A stretch of DNA of 64,000 nt from Cristatella mucedo (taxonomy: Eukaryota > Bryozoa > Phylactolaemata > Cristatellidae), in NCBI GenBank assembly GCA_009760855.2, contig WPIO01000001.1:22674001-22738000 (forward strand). Reading direction: 5' to 3'. This document shows, piece after piece, positions 1 through 27,959 of the stretch (its first letter is position 1; every line of letters begins with the position of its first letter). The translations under genes were made by a program, and so were the position numbers. Below the pieces are notes generated by a model that had not been told where the DNA came from, did not search any database, and saw only the letters and a program-made list of their open reading frames with translations.

Positions 1-357
1 ACTAAGTCACACAACGATGAATAAAGACATTTGTTGGACACGTAGACTGGACCTTTTTTCAGTAATTGTAAACACGAATAATGAGCCTAACCATTAACAT
101 CATAGCCACGAAAAAAACTATATTAGAAAGGAGCCAGGTAGGGGTTCCCTGACTACCATGATCCTTCATACAGCATTTACATGAAAATAACATAAACCCT
201 GTTTACTAGCTAAAGAGATTTAGTTGTAAGATGATCTCTCTATCCCATGGTTTTTCCATAGCAGTTAGTACCAAGCAGCTGCATATTAGGAAGCTTGTAC
301 AAAGTAACCACCAAAAACTACACGGCCATACTGCAGCCAGTACAAGTTTAAACTTAC

Positions 358-17385
<17,028 letters not shown>

Positions 17386-17394
17386 ACCGGCTAC

Positions 17395-17520
17395 TGAAGG
17401 AAGTACTGCTCAAACCGGGCGGGAATTGAAAATGCATTCGCTGTAGGTTAAAACCGGAAGTTCGCAGCCCGTGCGACGCGTGAGTCTCGAGCTAACGAAA
17501 ACGTATTCGATCAAACTACC
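17395..17520 (-). promoter_or_regulatory. Probable XPO5 promoter / 5' UTR
   Basis: The sequence directly upstream of the XPO5 ATG is GC-rich compared with its surroundings. It holds an E2F-like GGCGGGAA (17418-17425) and an ETS-like CCGGAAGT (17454-17461), both common in housekeeping promoters. No TATA box is evident. The promoter role is inferred from position. Confidence 0.45.
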
Positions 17521-17550
17521 GTGACCAGCCCCACATTTTAGGCTATTGTC

Positions 17551-17895
17551 TTATAATATACTTTGCGTTGTTTTAATTGGATTCCTTATCTCAAATACGA
17601 TTTCTGCTTTGGAAAGAATTACATATAAACTGGGTTGTCGCTGGAGAAAGGGCAGGTAATTTGCTAATGTGAGGATGTAGAATAGTCTCACTTTTCGTAA
17701 TTTTATAGATGCAAATGTAGCTGCACTTTCAGATATAAGGGATTCGGATCCAAAAAAATGAGTTATTTTCGTTGACAAGTGCAGCATGCCCCTCCAATTG
17801 CTAAGTAACTGTTGCCGGAGGGCTGTTGTACTAGCTAGCACTTCCTGTGCATCGCTCCTGTAATGAACAAGGGCACTCACTATCTTAGGTCGCAT
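17551..17895 (-). CDS. Hypothetical ORF just upstream of XPO5
   Basis: A 114-codon ORF starts at a true ATG (MRPKIVSALVHYRSDAQEVL) on the XPO5 strand and ends about 165 bp before the XPO5 ATG. The N-terminal half reads like ordinary soluble protein and the C-terminal half is hydrophobic (LFYILTLANYLPFL). No family is recognised and no repeat match is seen. It may be a small gene or chance. Confidence 0.25.
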   Translation of the reverse strand: MRPKIVSALVHYRSDAQEVLASTTALRQQLLSNWRGMLHLSTKITHFFGSESLISESAATFASIKLRKVRLFYILTLANYLPFLQRQPSLYVILSKAEIVFEIRNPIKTTQSIL

Positions 17896-18669
17896 CTTCT
17901 CACTTGCACGGTACTATCAGCATGGTAGCAGTCCGCATTTGAGGTGAAGGAAACGAGTAGCTATAACGTTGTGTTGTCTGACCAGACAGCTGAGTTCGGC
18001 TGGTTGCATCTGCTATTTCTGAAATGTTACTGGCCGTGGCCTTAGATTGAGCATCGACATGCTGCGAGCTTACACAAGCCTGTCTGCCTAGGATTCGACG
18101 CAGTTCAGCCCAAATAATGTTTGATAGGCTCCCTCGATCTATTGTTTCGTCCTATCTCAACTGTCGGCCTCCAAGCCCAACTTCCTGCAATGGCCTGATG
18201 GCTATGGCGGCAGCGGTTACAGCCGGGCCGTTGTCACGAAGCAATCCGACTCCAGAGCGTGAGATCAGAGCCCAGTCGATATCGGCCTAGGAATCTTAAA
18301 TTAAAGTGTCATATGATGCGCTACTTCGAGAATGGACCGTCGTGACAACCCACGGCAACAGGTTATACATCATCCAGAAATGTGCAGGAGCATTTAACCG
18401 GCATAACCACCGACATCCTTATGCCAATAAAACAACAGCAAGCTGTCTAAAATAAAGACGTTCCTATCTGGATAAACGTCGCCATTCACCGAGTGATAAC
18501 TATAATAAATCTCCCGAGAGAACGAGTGGAAGAAACGACGTGCCAGTCAGAGTGGTAACCAGTACAGATCCAGCTGCAACTCAATAAACTCTGCCTACGC
18601 GACCTCATCGAGTTCCAACGCGGCAAAGGGATCATGTACTCTCATAGCAAAAGGGGATGTTGACAGATG
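17896..18669. other. Intergenic, nothing recognised
   Basis: Moderate-GC sequence upstream of XPO5 without credible ORF, known repeat or RNA. It could hold distal promoter sequence. Confidence 0.4.
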
Positions 18670-18742
18670 CAAGTGTAAATTCCCTAGAAAGAGATTTGGT
18701 TCTCTGAGGGCGCTATATGAATGTATTATTATTATTATTATT
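18670..18742 (+). repeat. LINE/SINE-A type 3' tail, solo
   Basis: CCTAGAAAGAGATTTGGTTC followed by TCTGAGGGCGCTATATGAAT and (ATT)n, i.e. the shared hairpin and tail only. Confidence 0.6.
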
Positions 18743-19093
18743 ACGCAGAATGCCTTTCATTGCTATTTAACACCCTATTGCGAGAGGACCATTTTACTGG
18801 GCGTTCTTTGAGTCCATCGTGCTTGGAGTAACCAAGATCTCCACTGGTGCTCTAGTGGTCTCACTTTTACAGCTCTTTCAACATTTTTCTTCATTTTAAA
18901 GTTACATGTGAGCTTTGGTCGTTCAAGAGAGAATAGTGTTTCGATGATCTTATCTCATCTAATAGACCACGAGAATCCTAATATTTAACATGGCTTAATA
19001 TTCACTTTCTAGTAATTCTTAATAATAGAGCTGTAAATTATTGCGTCTGAAAGTGCAGAGCAGCCAAGGGCTGTCTGCCGTGGGATTGAGAAC

Positions 19094-19175
19094 GAAAAAG
19101 CCTTCAACGGGAATGATCCGGGTAATTCTAGTTGGCTTGGCTAGTGCTCTACCAATCGAGCTATCGAGACTTTTT
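19094..19175 (-). pseudogene. tRNA-like sequence, degenerate
   Basis: Reverse complement contains a good box A (ATAGCTCGATTGGTAGAGC), a 17-nt arm with CTAG/CTAG stem and a box B-like GGATCATTCCC, but the anticodon loop lacks U33 and the acceptor stem pairs poorly. It is a tRNA pseudogene or lone SINE head. Confidence 0.4.
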
Positions 19176-19269
19176 TCTCCTGTTCTAAATACAAATTCCA
19201 AAGTCTTGGCTTTGAAAGAACGAATACATTTACATGTCATGGCGGAATTCCCGTGTGCCACTTGAATGA

Positions 19270-19857
19270 GTATATTTTTTATTGTAACTAAGCATTGAGA
19301 TGCAACCATTACGTCAGCTGGAGTTGGTTTATGTATTATTTATGTGTTATGAGAATATGCATATATATTGCTTCATGAAGGTATTCTGTTGGCAGCTAAG
19401 GATAATCTGCAAGGGTGATCTGATCACGGCGAAACTGCCATTACTCCATAGATAAACTTCCATTTATTTTCGGTTCGGTGAGACTTTCGCTGAGCTATAT
19501 TCTGCGGTTTTACTGCGCCCAATCATCCTACTGGAAATAACAGTCACTAAATCTACCTATATCCCTTCATGCTGGAGGAAAAGCTCGTTCATCATCATTG
19601 TGCTATTAGACTTTCTATACTAGACTCGGCACCTACTGTGAACCGCTGCGGAAGGCTAACAGAAAAGCCTATGTGGGGGAAAGCTTGTAGACGTTTTCTT
19701 AGACGATAAGGTTTGACTGAAAGTTACCAGAAACAAAATTTCTGTCGAGAAATTCCTTGTTGAAAATAGCGCGTGACTGTGAGCGTAGCTGAGCACGAAG
19801 ACAGCTGCTCAAAGTTGACTTGCATGGGAGGTATTATGAATACAATTCAGATGTAGG
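19270..19857. other. Intergenic, nothing recognised
   Basis: AT-rich sequence between the tRNA-like fragment and the long CT-type microsatellite; no supported feature. Confidence 0.4.
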
Positions 19858-20398
<541 letters not shown>

Positions 20399-20934
20399 AC
20401 CAGGTGCTTTAGAGATGACAAGATCGAAAGGAAAAATGAGAGGCCCTTTGGTCTTCCAGCCCTTGTCGAGTCGCAGGAAAAGCTGCCCTGCCCACAACCA
20501 ACGGTTCCCTCTCATTGGGATTCGGTCGATCAGGCCTACCACCCAGCGAGAAAAGTCGTAGTCTGTCAGTGCTTGAATCCAGCCGCACCCTGATTGATTT
20601 GTCGCTTCCAAGCGTAACCCTCGAAGAAGCTTCAATGAATCGCTGTGATGACCGCCGGGGATCATTACAATGAAAATACGCACAGTAGCTAGCGAACGAG
20701 TATCAACCTCTCAAGTCCTATTGCATAATATGAGTTTACGTTGTGCCTCAATTACAGACTATAGCTTTAACGGAGCACTAATGAATTTTCATTGCACAGC
20801 TCTACCGATTTCGATTTCATGTTTGATGAGATCGAGATTTGTGTACTGATTTATCCAAAAAAGTCCCTTACAGAAAATTAGTTCTAGTGAAAACTTGATA
20901 TGCCACTTTATCCACAAAATATTTAGCGTATTAA
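20399..20934. other. Intergenic, nothing recognised
   Basis: Between the composite microsatellite and a SINE-B copy. Short ORFs on both strands match nothing known. Confidence 0.4.
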
Positions 20935-21106
20935 AAAATCCTAGCTGATTAAAAAGCCTCTTTTTGTATAGCGACAGAATAGCCTTTACGGCTATCACTA
21001 CCACTTGCAGTGGCGATAAAGGATCGCCCACCGCAGGAATCGAACCCACGACCTCGGACCGAGGTAGTGAAAGCAACCGCCTTACATAGTGTGCCATCGC
21101 GGCTCT
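20935..21106 (-). mobile_element. SINE-B copy
   Basis: Reverse complement carries GAGCCGCGATGGCACACTAT, box B GGGTTCGATTCC, and core GGTAGTGATAGCCGTAAAGG. Full-length. Confidence 0.82.
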
Positions 21107-21129
21107 AGAAAAGCTACTACTTGTCTTCA

Positions 21130-21280
21130 TCACCTATTAGAAGAGCAAAGCTTTTTAATCCAGCCACAGGCTTAGGGTGTCCTATGAGCAGCAGTTCGGT
21201 TTTATTGTCATTTAGTTTCAAAAGTTTTCCGACATCCAGGATCGAATGTCGGCCAGGTAAGTATTCAGTTTCTTAGCGAA
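21130..21280 (-). mobile_element. L2-B LINE fragment
   Basis: Reverse complement matches the KLNDNKTELLLIGHPKP region and the CRPTFDPGCRK segment seen at 26040-26180, about 150 bp. Confidence 0.75.
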
Positions 21281-21384
21281 ACAATACTGAGGCCCAACTG
21301 CGAACCCTAAGGCAAAACTTGTAGCAAAATGGCTTACTCAGTCTGTGTTCAATCGGAATTGATCACGTTTAGAAACTGCTGCTA

Positions 21385-21650
21385 GCAGTTACAAACGGAG
21401 CTGTTGATTCAAGCATTTGCGATATCACGTCTAGACTTGTGTAACTCATCCTTTGCGTGTCATTCGGCCTGCGCAATAAGGCGCTTACAGTTGGAGCAAA
21501 ACTATGCAGGTAGGCATGTCTGGCGTGAACTTCGCAACTGCCACATGACGCCGCTTCTCACCGACCTGCACTGGCTCGTCATTAAGCAGCGTATCGACAT
21601 CGAGATTCTATCTCTCGATTCAAGTCCCTTCATTCTCTCGCTCTGGCCTC
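21385..21650 (+). mobile_element. L2-A LINE fragment
   Basis: Plus frame gives IQAFAISRLDLCNSSFACHS and CHMTPLLTDLHW, the L2-A C-terminal coding block, without tail. Confidence 0.7.
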
Positions 21651-21855
21651 TGAATTACTACGAATACGACGAAGATACGATGCATCGACAGCAACTTTGC
21701 ACGTTCTGAATTCACAAGTGTATGCAGCAGGTGCCTGGTGTTAGCTTAGTGGTAAGGTGGCGAACTTCCCAACTGTATACAGATATACAGATACCGTATA
21801 CAGATGTATATATATATATATATATACTTTTATATAAGTATATTAAATATGTATA

Positions 21856-22628
21856 CAATGTTACCTCGGCTTACGAGTGTTTCGAGATACGAGCTGTTTC
21901 TCGGCCGATTTTTTGTTTTGAGTTGCCAGCTTCAGACACTACACCGCTAATTGCCGCAGCGTACGTCGCGCTGCTTGAAGTTACTCATTCCAATAAGGGT
22001 AGGGCTGCGAACGATGTTCCATTGCAAGACGCAGCCTTATGACCCGTGTGTGACGCCAAGCGCAGGTCTGTTGGTGCGCTCCCAGACAGACTCGAGCGAG
22101 CCATCGTGGTGCTTGGACGCACAAGAACGCCAGACTCCAGTGTTAAATCCGACTACGGCAGGAACAGCTTAGTACGTACTGTAACCTACTTAGGCGATAT
22201 CGTCATGTGAGAGTTCATTGCATAACTGATAACAATAGGCGTGTCCGCGTAAAGGTCCAACCGATAGACTGAAAGCGAGGAAAGCCCAGCGAGAAGGGCA
22301 AAGGTCGGTGAATAAGATTCAGATACTCATTTCAGCATTTCTCCTCTAACTGTAGTCTGATCTCCCAGTTACTCCTGTACATTAGCATTAATAAAAACTG
22401 TTTATTGTAAGACATTATATTGTTATTTTTAAAGCAATATTCGCTATTTATAAGTACATTTTTTAAATCTAAAACATGTGACAAAATTGCGGTGTTCAAC
22501 GGGGGTTCTGGAACGGATTAATGACATTTCAATTCATTTCAATGGAGAAAATTAATTTGACATTCGAGTAATTTGAGTTACGAGCTCCGGCACGGAATTA
22601 ATTGAAATCGTAAGCCGAGGTCCCACTG
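21856..22628. mobile_element. Tc1/mariner-type non-autonomous element
   Basis: Terminal inverted repeats at 21856 (CAATGTTACCTCGGCTTACG) and the reverse complement at 22628 (CAGTGGGACCTCGGCTTACG), flanked by TA on both sides. The ACCTCGG-TTACGA end is typical of pogo/Tigger-like elements. About 773 bp; no transposase is recognisable inside. Confidence 0.75.
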
Positions 22629-22629
22629 T

Positions 22630-23543
22630 ATACTCTGTAGCGCTGGTCAAATAAGTTATGGCTACCGGTGCAGTCACATTTGCGTGACTCTTGGATCCGC
22701 GAACTCCGTTAGCTTGCGCTCCAAATCTGAAAGTAGTGTAAATGCCGAAGCTTCAAGCTCATTCAGCCTCGCGGATTAAAGGCGTCGAACATTGAGTTGC
22801 GCCCGCACAGGAAGTACTCAGGCTTCGTTAACAACTTAAAGCACGCGAACTTTTGCCAAACACTATTAGCTTGTTCATTCACACACGAGCAGATGACGAC
22901 ACTACGAGTATCGGGAATTTACTAGCGACCTTGGCAGAGAGGGAAAGTGAAGCGAGGTCATTGTAAATAATTCATCCACATATACGAAAGCTGCGTTTGC
23001 TCTTTGGTTACTTCGTGACTTTACATACGCACTACAACCGATAGGACTACTGCACGCGCCGATTTCTTACTGTATACTTACATTATCTGAACTGTCTTCT
23101 AGGATCGGTAAAGACCTGAGTTAAGGCCCGTCAAGGTTGTGAGGAAGCAAGGCAAACGTATTGTCCTCCAAAAGTGGCCTTTTAGAATGGCTGAGACAGC
23201 AACAATTATTGTCGATCAATAAGGATAAAAAGTGCTCGAAACAAGGGCTTAAAATGAGAGAGGCCCTGTGGCCCAAACGGCCCCAGCTCAATGAGTAGGG
23301 CTGACGGGGGATGGTGCGATGCTCCAAACCAAGCCGCAGCCGCCCAAGCCTCCTTTGGCCGAGAATATCCGCTTTCACCCCGTTTGGAACCCCGGTAGCC
23401 AATCAGGTTTCCAGGGAGGGGCTGTCAGACTTAAGGAAGGCATCTAAAGGTTAGCCGGGTTTCACGCCTTCGGGACTCAGCTACACTGCTTTTCCGCAGA
23501 GACAAGCCATCGCCTCTGTTTTTTTTATACTGGCTGATAGATT
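22630..23543. other. Intergenic, unclassified
   Basis: Contains a GC-rich patch with a 93-codon minus ORF (23121-23402) of transposon-like look but no recognisable motif. Nothing else is supported. Confidence 0.35.
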
Positions 23544-23690
23544 GCCGAGCTGGTTTGGTCTAGCGGTCAAGGTGCTCGCCCTGACTAAGGTCTGACTGAG
23601 GTCGTGGACTCAAGCCCCAAGGCAGATGTGAAGCGCCTGGATAGAGATCCAGTTCTCTTATGGCGCTATATAAATGAATTATTATTATTA
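23544..23690 (+). mobile_element. SINE-A copy, well preserved
   Basis: Box A (GGTCTAGCGGTCAAGGTGC), box B (GGACTCAAGCCCC), LINE-like tail (AAGCGCCTGGATAGAGATCC...TGGCGCTATATAAATG) and (ATT)n. Best single reference copy of the family. Confidence 0.88.
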
Positions 23691-23705
23691 TATATTGGTG
23701 CGCAT

Positions 23706-24075
23706 TGGTCGTGCACGCTCAGGGTCGGTTCCCAGAGGATGCTGTCAGTTTCTTTTAAAATTAGCTCTGACCGAAATACCTATTCAACACGCTGTTCAAG
23801 GTCTTAAAACGTCCACTGTGTGCCGGATGATGACTTGCATTGGGTGATGTGCAGTGAAACGCATATGTCAGAATAACAAGCAACCTCTCAGCAGCAATCG
23901 CTTAACATGGCCCTGTGCTTGCACACTCAACCGGCACAAATAAGTGCTCCTTAACTGTGGCGTTGGCTACATGTACTACACAGAGGTTACTGTTACTCGC
24001 ACTTCGTTCAGGGCCGATTTTAAAAGAAAATGGTAGCACCCTCTGGAAACCGACCCTAAGCGTACACGGCCGAGG
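23706..24075. mobile_element. MITE with about 60-bp terminal inverted repeats
   Basis: The left end (GGGTCGGTTCCCAGAGGATG ... TTTCTTTTAAAATTAGC) is the inverted complement of the right end (ATTTTAAAAGAAAATGG ... CCCTCTGGAAACCGACCCTA). The internal part (about 250 bp) is non-coding. No target duplication could be fixed, so the superfamily is unknown. Confidence 0.7.
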
Positions 24076-24214
24076 CGCGCCTCTCTAGCAGCCAGCGTGG
24101 CACCATCAAAAACAAATTTATAAATAAATTTCTAATCGGTTCACAGCACTGTACAGCTGTCCAGCCTTGTTTTTTTCCTGCACAGTCAACAGTGATTGCA
24201 CTTGGCCCACCGTG

Positions 24215-24393
24215 CCATGAGCCGTGATGGCCCACTAGGTGAGGCGGTTGCTTTTCACGACCTCGGTCCCGAGGTAGTTCGTTCGAATCCTGCGATGGGC
24301 GATCCTGTGTTGCCACTGCTAGCGGTGGTGATAGCCTTAAGGGCTCTTCTGCAGCTATAAAAAAGAGGTTGCTAAATCAGCTACTATTTATTA
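24215..24393 (+). mobile_element. SINE-B (tRNA-derived) copy
   Basis: A tRNA-like head (GAGCCGTGATGGCCCACTAG ... GTTCGAATCC box B), then a conserved non-tRNA core (GCGGTGGTGATAGCC, TTAAGGGCTCTTCTGCAGCT, AAGAGGTTGCTAAATCAGCT). Distinct from SINE-A in core and tail. Confidence 0.8.
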
Positions 24394-24394
24394 T

Positions 24395-24570
24395 TATTTT
24401 ATTCATAGCTTGTTCGAAGCCTAAGCGGCTTTCAAGGCGCGTCACGTAGCCTAGAGACTTCAGCTCACGAAAAAAGTTGTCCAGGAGAAGCTCCATATAA
24501 TATTTCTGCTGACCAGGACACGGGCGAAACCCTGCTCCAGGGTTTTCGTGTCTATGATCGCCCAGCCTGT
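24395..24570 (-). mobile_element. Probable L2-B 3' end fragment
   Basis: After (ATT)n, the sequence AGCCTAAGCGGCTTTC... with CTTCAGCTCACGAAAAAAG parallels the 25300-25360 L2-B 3' end. The match is short and diverged. Confidence 0.4.
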
Positions 24571-25289
24571 TTCTCATTCTTTCAGTTCATTTGCTATGAC
24601 AAATTGAGTAACGATATGTCTGCCATTCTAGAATCTTTTAGCTATAACACGTGCGGCTTTTCGCACAGGTTATCGTTCGATTCAGTGGCAATCAGATCCC
24701 CGCCGAAGACTGTGCTTTTCATGGTTGTAATCTACCGACCATCTTCTGGCAGTCTGACGTTGCTTATGGAAGACTGAAGCTCTCCGAGTTGACTTCCCAT
24801 CCAAAATATTCCTGCGTGGCAGCCTGTTGGGAATTGCTGGAGATTTCGACATTCATAAGGATAACTTTTGCAACCTTTAATGTCGATCATTTCTTGATAA
24901 CCTGGAAAGTGAATTTCGCCTGGAAAATACTTGTCCGACATGCATGTTGTATGCACATCTTCCGGATCACTTGATCGCAACGGATTCCGGCCTTAAGTGA
25001 TAACTTTTGGATGTCTGCTTGCAGTTTCGAGTGACAGTCCAATCTTGTTTCCCATATGTTCCTAAATATAAGTACGGCAGTATCAAGTTTGAGTTTGTCC
25101 ATCAACGCAACTTCGAATGCATATATTCTAAGAGCATTATTTCAACTATTTGAGGTACAGGTCTTCTCGTTCTGTATCCAGGCTCTGCTGGCATCGTGGT
25201 TATTCTCCTTAATGTAATGTATCTCCGTCTGCAACTCCACAAAGTCATAAAGACTATGTAAGTGTTACGCAGGAGAGTTTCTTATAGCA
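24571..25289. other. Intergenic, nothing recognised
   Basis: Short ORFs in several frames (for example 24651-24974 plus), none with a recognisable domain. It separates two L2-B pieces and may be decayed LINE. Confidence 0.35.
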
Positions 25290-26200
25290 CACTCACAACC
25301 TAAGCTGCTTTCGGTACGCATTCGGTAGCCAACAGACTTCGTCTCACGAAACAAAGAGAAAATGGGAAGCATAGCAGAGTCAGGAGAGCAGTTTAGGTAG
25401 TGAGTAGCATGGAAGTAGCAGCTCAGGACCGCTGAAAAGGATGAGCCATAGTCGGCAGCAGGAGATTAGTTGTTGCCTAAGAATTGCGGAATCATTTTCC
25501 ACAATCTAGGACATGCAAAGCTAAAGCTTCTGTCACCAACGGTCTTTAAGCGGAGGAATGGAACGGCTAATTTATTGTCCATACAGAACCAGAGGGTTGC
25601 GAAGAGGCTGAAACTGGTGCAGCAGTTCAGCTAGGTACGAAGGAGCCAATCCATGGCGGACCTTGCGGATCAGCGTAAGAACTTTGCTCTGTATCAGTTG
25701 ATCAACCGGCATCCATCCTAGCTCTTTTAGCAAAGGAGACACGTGCTCATACCTCTGGGACTTGAAAACTAGCCTTGCAGCCGTATTCATAGTCGGCTGC
25801 CGTGGCCTAGTTGCTTTCTTTGGTAGCCGAGCCAAAAGGGAATTACAATAACTAAGCTGAGACAGAACTAAGGAGCTAGTTGAATTTTTTGCAAGCCACT
25901 TTAGAAGGCAGCTCATAATCTTTGATAGGGATTGGACGTGATGGCTAGCTGCAGAAGCAGTCTTCTGAATGAAGCTTTTAACATTTAGGCTGCTGTCGAA
26001 AACGACACCTAAACTTCGAGCACACGGTGATGGTCGCACTACAGCATCACCTATTAGAAGAGCAAAGCCTTTTAATTCAGCCTCAGGCTTAGGGTGCCCT
26101 ATGAGCAGCAGATCGGTTTGATCGTCATTTAGTTTCAAAAGTTTTCCGACATCCAGGATTGAATGTCGGCCAGGTAAGCATTCAGTTTCTTAGCTGCTGC
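25290..26200 (-). mobile_element. L2-B LINE 3' fragment
   Basis: A second, distinct L2/CR1-type family. The minus frame 25572-26138 reads [46 protein letters not shown] and LAPSYLAELLHQF. The 3' UTR (25290-25570) lacks the (TTA)n tail of L2-A. Frame is intact, so fairly young. Confidence 0.88.
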
Positions 26201-26716
26201 AGCATATTCCGACAGTTTGAATGACACATACAGTAAGCTCAAAACTTGGAAGTGCTCTTGAAAAACATGCTACCCTAAAGATTTTCAGAGTTTGGAGCCG
26301 AAAAGAAGCCTTTCTAATTATTAAGAAAAATTTTAACGCAGTCTTAAGATGTCGGGGTGTGACATCAATATAACAAGGTTCAAAGACTACACTCGTGTCT
26401 AAACCAGAAAGCTTCAAAATGTCATAGCTTATTTTTTACCCACAAACTCATTGCTGGTGAGATCTTAAGCACATTGTCAACTGAATTATTATTTATAGGC
26501 AAGTCTGTTTGTTCGAGCTCCTCGAATATTAACTGTATGTCTGATGATTATTCTGCCTTCCTTTAAGGCCAATAAGTTTTCTCCCTTCTTCGAGCTGTCT
26601 AGCTACCCGTATATTAAATACACATTGGATAATTTTAATGCCTTTTTGTGTAGCCGATTTGTTTCCTGCATCCTTCGTTAAAAAGAAATTGCGCTCATGC
26701 GTGTTTTTATAAAGCT
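26201..26716. other. Intergenic, nothing recognised
   Basis: AT-rich sequence between minus-strand L2-B and L2-A copies, without credible coding potential. Confidence 0.4.
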
Positions 26717-27650
26717 ATAATAATAATACTAATAATAACAATGCACTTGATAAACGCCCTCAGAGAACTCACTCTCTTTCTAGGCGCTTTACATTTGCTG
26801 CAAAGGGAAACGCGATTGAATCGTGAGTAGTATCATGGAGTATCATGCTTGATAAACAACATGAATAACTTGGTTAGGGGTGACATGCACAGGGTCAGCA
26901 TGCAAGTGTGGTTAATGGCAGCATGCAGTGTCAGCACGCATAAGCACATGAAGGGCGAATCACAGGGACCCACTAAATGCTGTCCTAAATAGGTGTGTTT
27001 AAAGTTCCTTTTAAATGTGGTCAAGTCAGGGGATGTTCTGACGCAAGTCGGGAGTGAGCTCCAAGCTTTGGGAGCGTACGAACTAAATGCACGGTCTGCA
27101 AAGGATTTGAGGTTTGTACGAGGTATTGGTAAACTGTTGGATTCCGAAAAGTGGGTGGTACGATGCTTGGCCTGATGGGGGAGTTGATCTGAGAGATAGG
27201 CTGGAGCCAAAGAATGAAGTGACCTAAAAGTGAGCGACAAAACCTTGAAGTCGATCCGTTGCTCGATTGAGAGCCAGTGCAGGTCAGCGAGAAGTGATGC
27301 GATGTGGTAACTACGACGCTCACGATAGACAAGCCCACCTTCGGAGTTTTGCACCAGCTGTAAATGCCTGATTGCACATGCCGGTAGGCCAGCAAGCAGT
27401 GAGTTGCAGAGGCCAAGACAGGATGTCAAAAATGCGTGTACCAACTTAGACGTGGTATCCTTATCTAAAAAAAAGCCCAAATTTTAGCAATACTACGTAA
27501 CTGAAAGTAGGCATACTTGATTTTGGAGCTGATTCGGTCGTCTAACGAGAGGTCACTTTGGAACATGACACCTAGATTTCGAGCTGATTCGAACAGGAGA
27601 TATGCTGGCAGAGCCAACTTTGAGCGTCAGCCTTTCCAATTTCTGAATCT
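26717..27650 (-). mobile_element. L2-A LINE 3' fragment
   Basis: Minus-strand copy with a (AAT)n tail at 26717, the conserved 3' UTR, and an open C-terminal frame (26833-27480) including LVHAFLTSCLGLCNSLLAGL and LHWLSIEQRIDFKVLSL. Truncated upstream of the YADD motif. Confidence 0.88.
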
Positions 27651-27959
27651 GCAGATCCTGTACCATACCCTCTCTGATCTTCACTCGTGGACGCACTTAG
27701 CCCAGCCGCAATTCCTGCTTTTAATGATTCACTGGATAAGGGATCGTTCCTAAGTTTTAAATCGGTCACCATTCGACTGATACCTAAAAACCCTAGGTTT
27801 GGTTTCGGATGTCCTGCAAATGGTTGCTCAGTCTTTTTCCATTCTATTAGATCAAGATTGTAGAAATACTATCGCTTAGATTTGCAAGATTTATCTCTCA
27901 GGGAAGTTTCTCTCAGGATTCAAGCAGCAACAGTCTAGTGAAACTGCAATCCGCCGAAT

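Noticed and set aside
206-262. Possible further XPO5 exon (minus, KPWDREIILQLNLF)
   Set aside because: Vague similarity to the next family block, but no acceptor in the right phase; the nearest AG gives an immediate stop.
24215-24310. Functional tRNA genes at box A/B matches
   Set aside because: The tRNA-like heads lack paired acceptor stems and continue into conserved non-tRNA cores, and they recur many times; they are SINEs.
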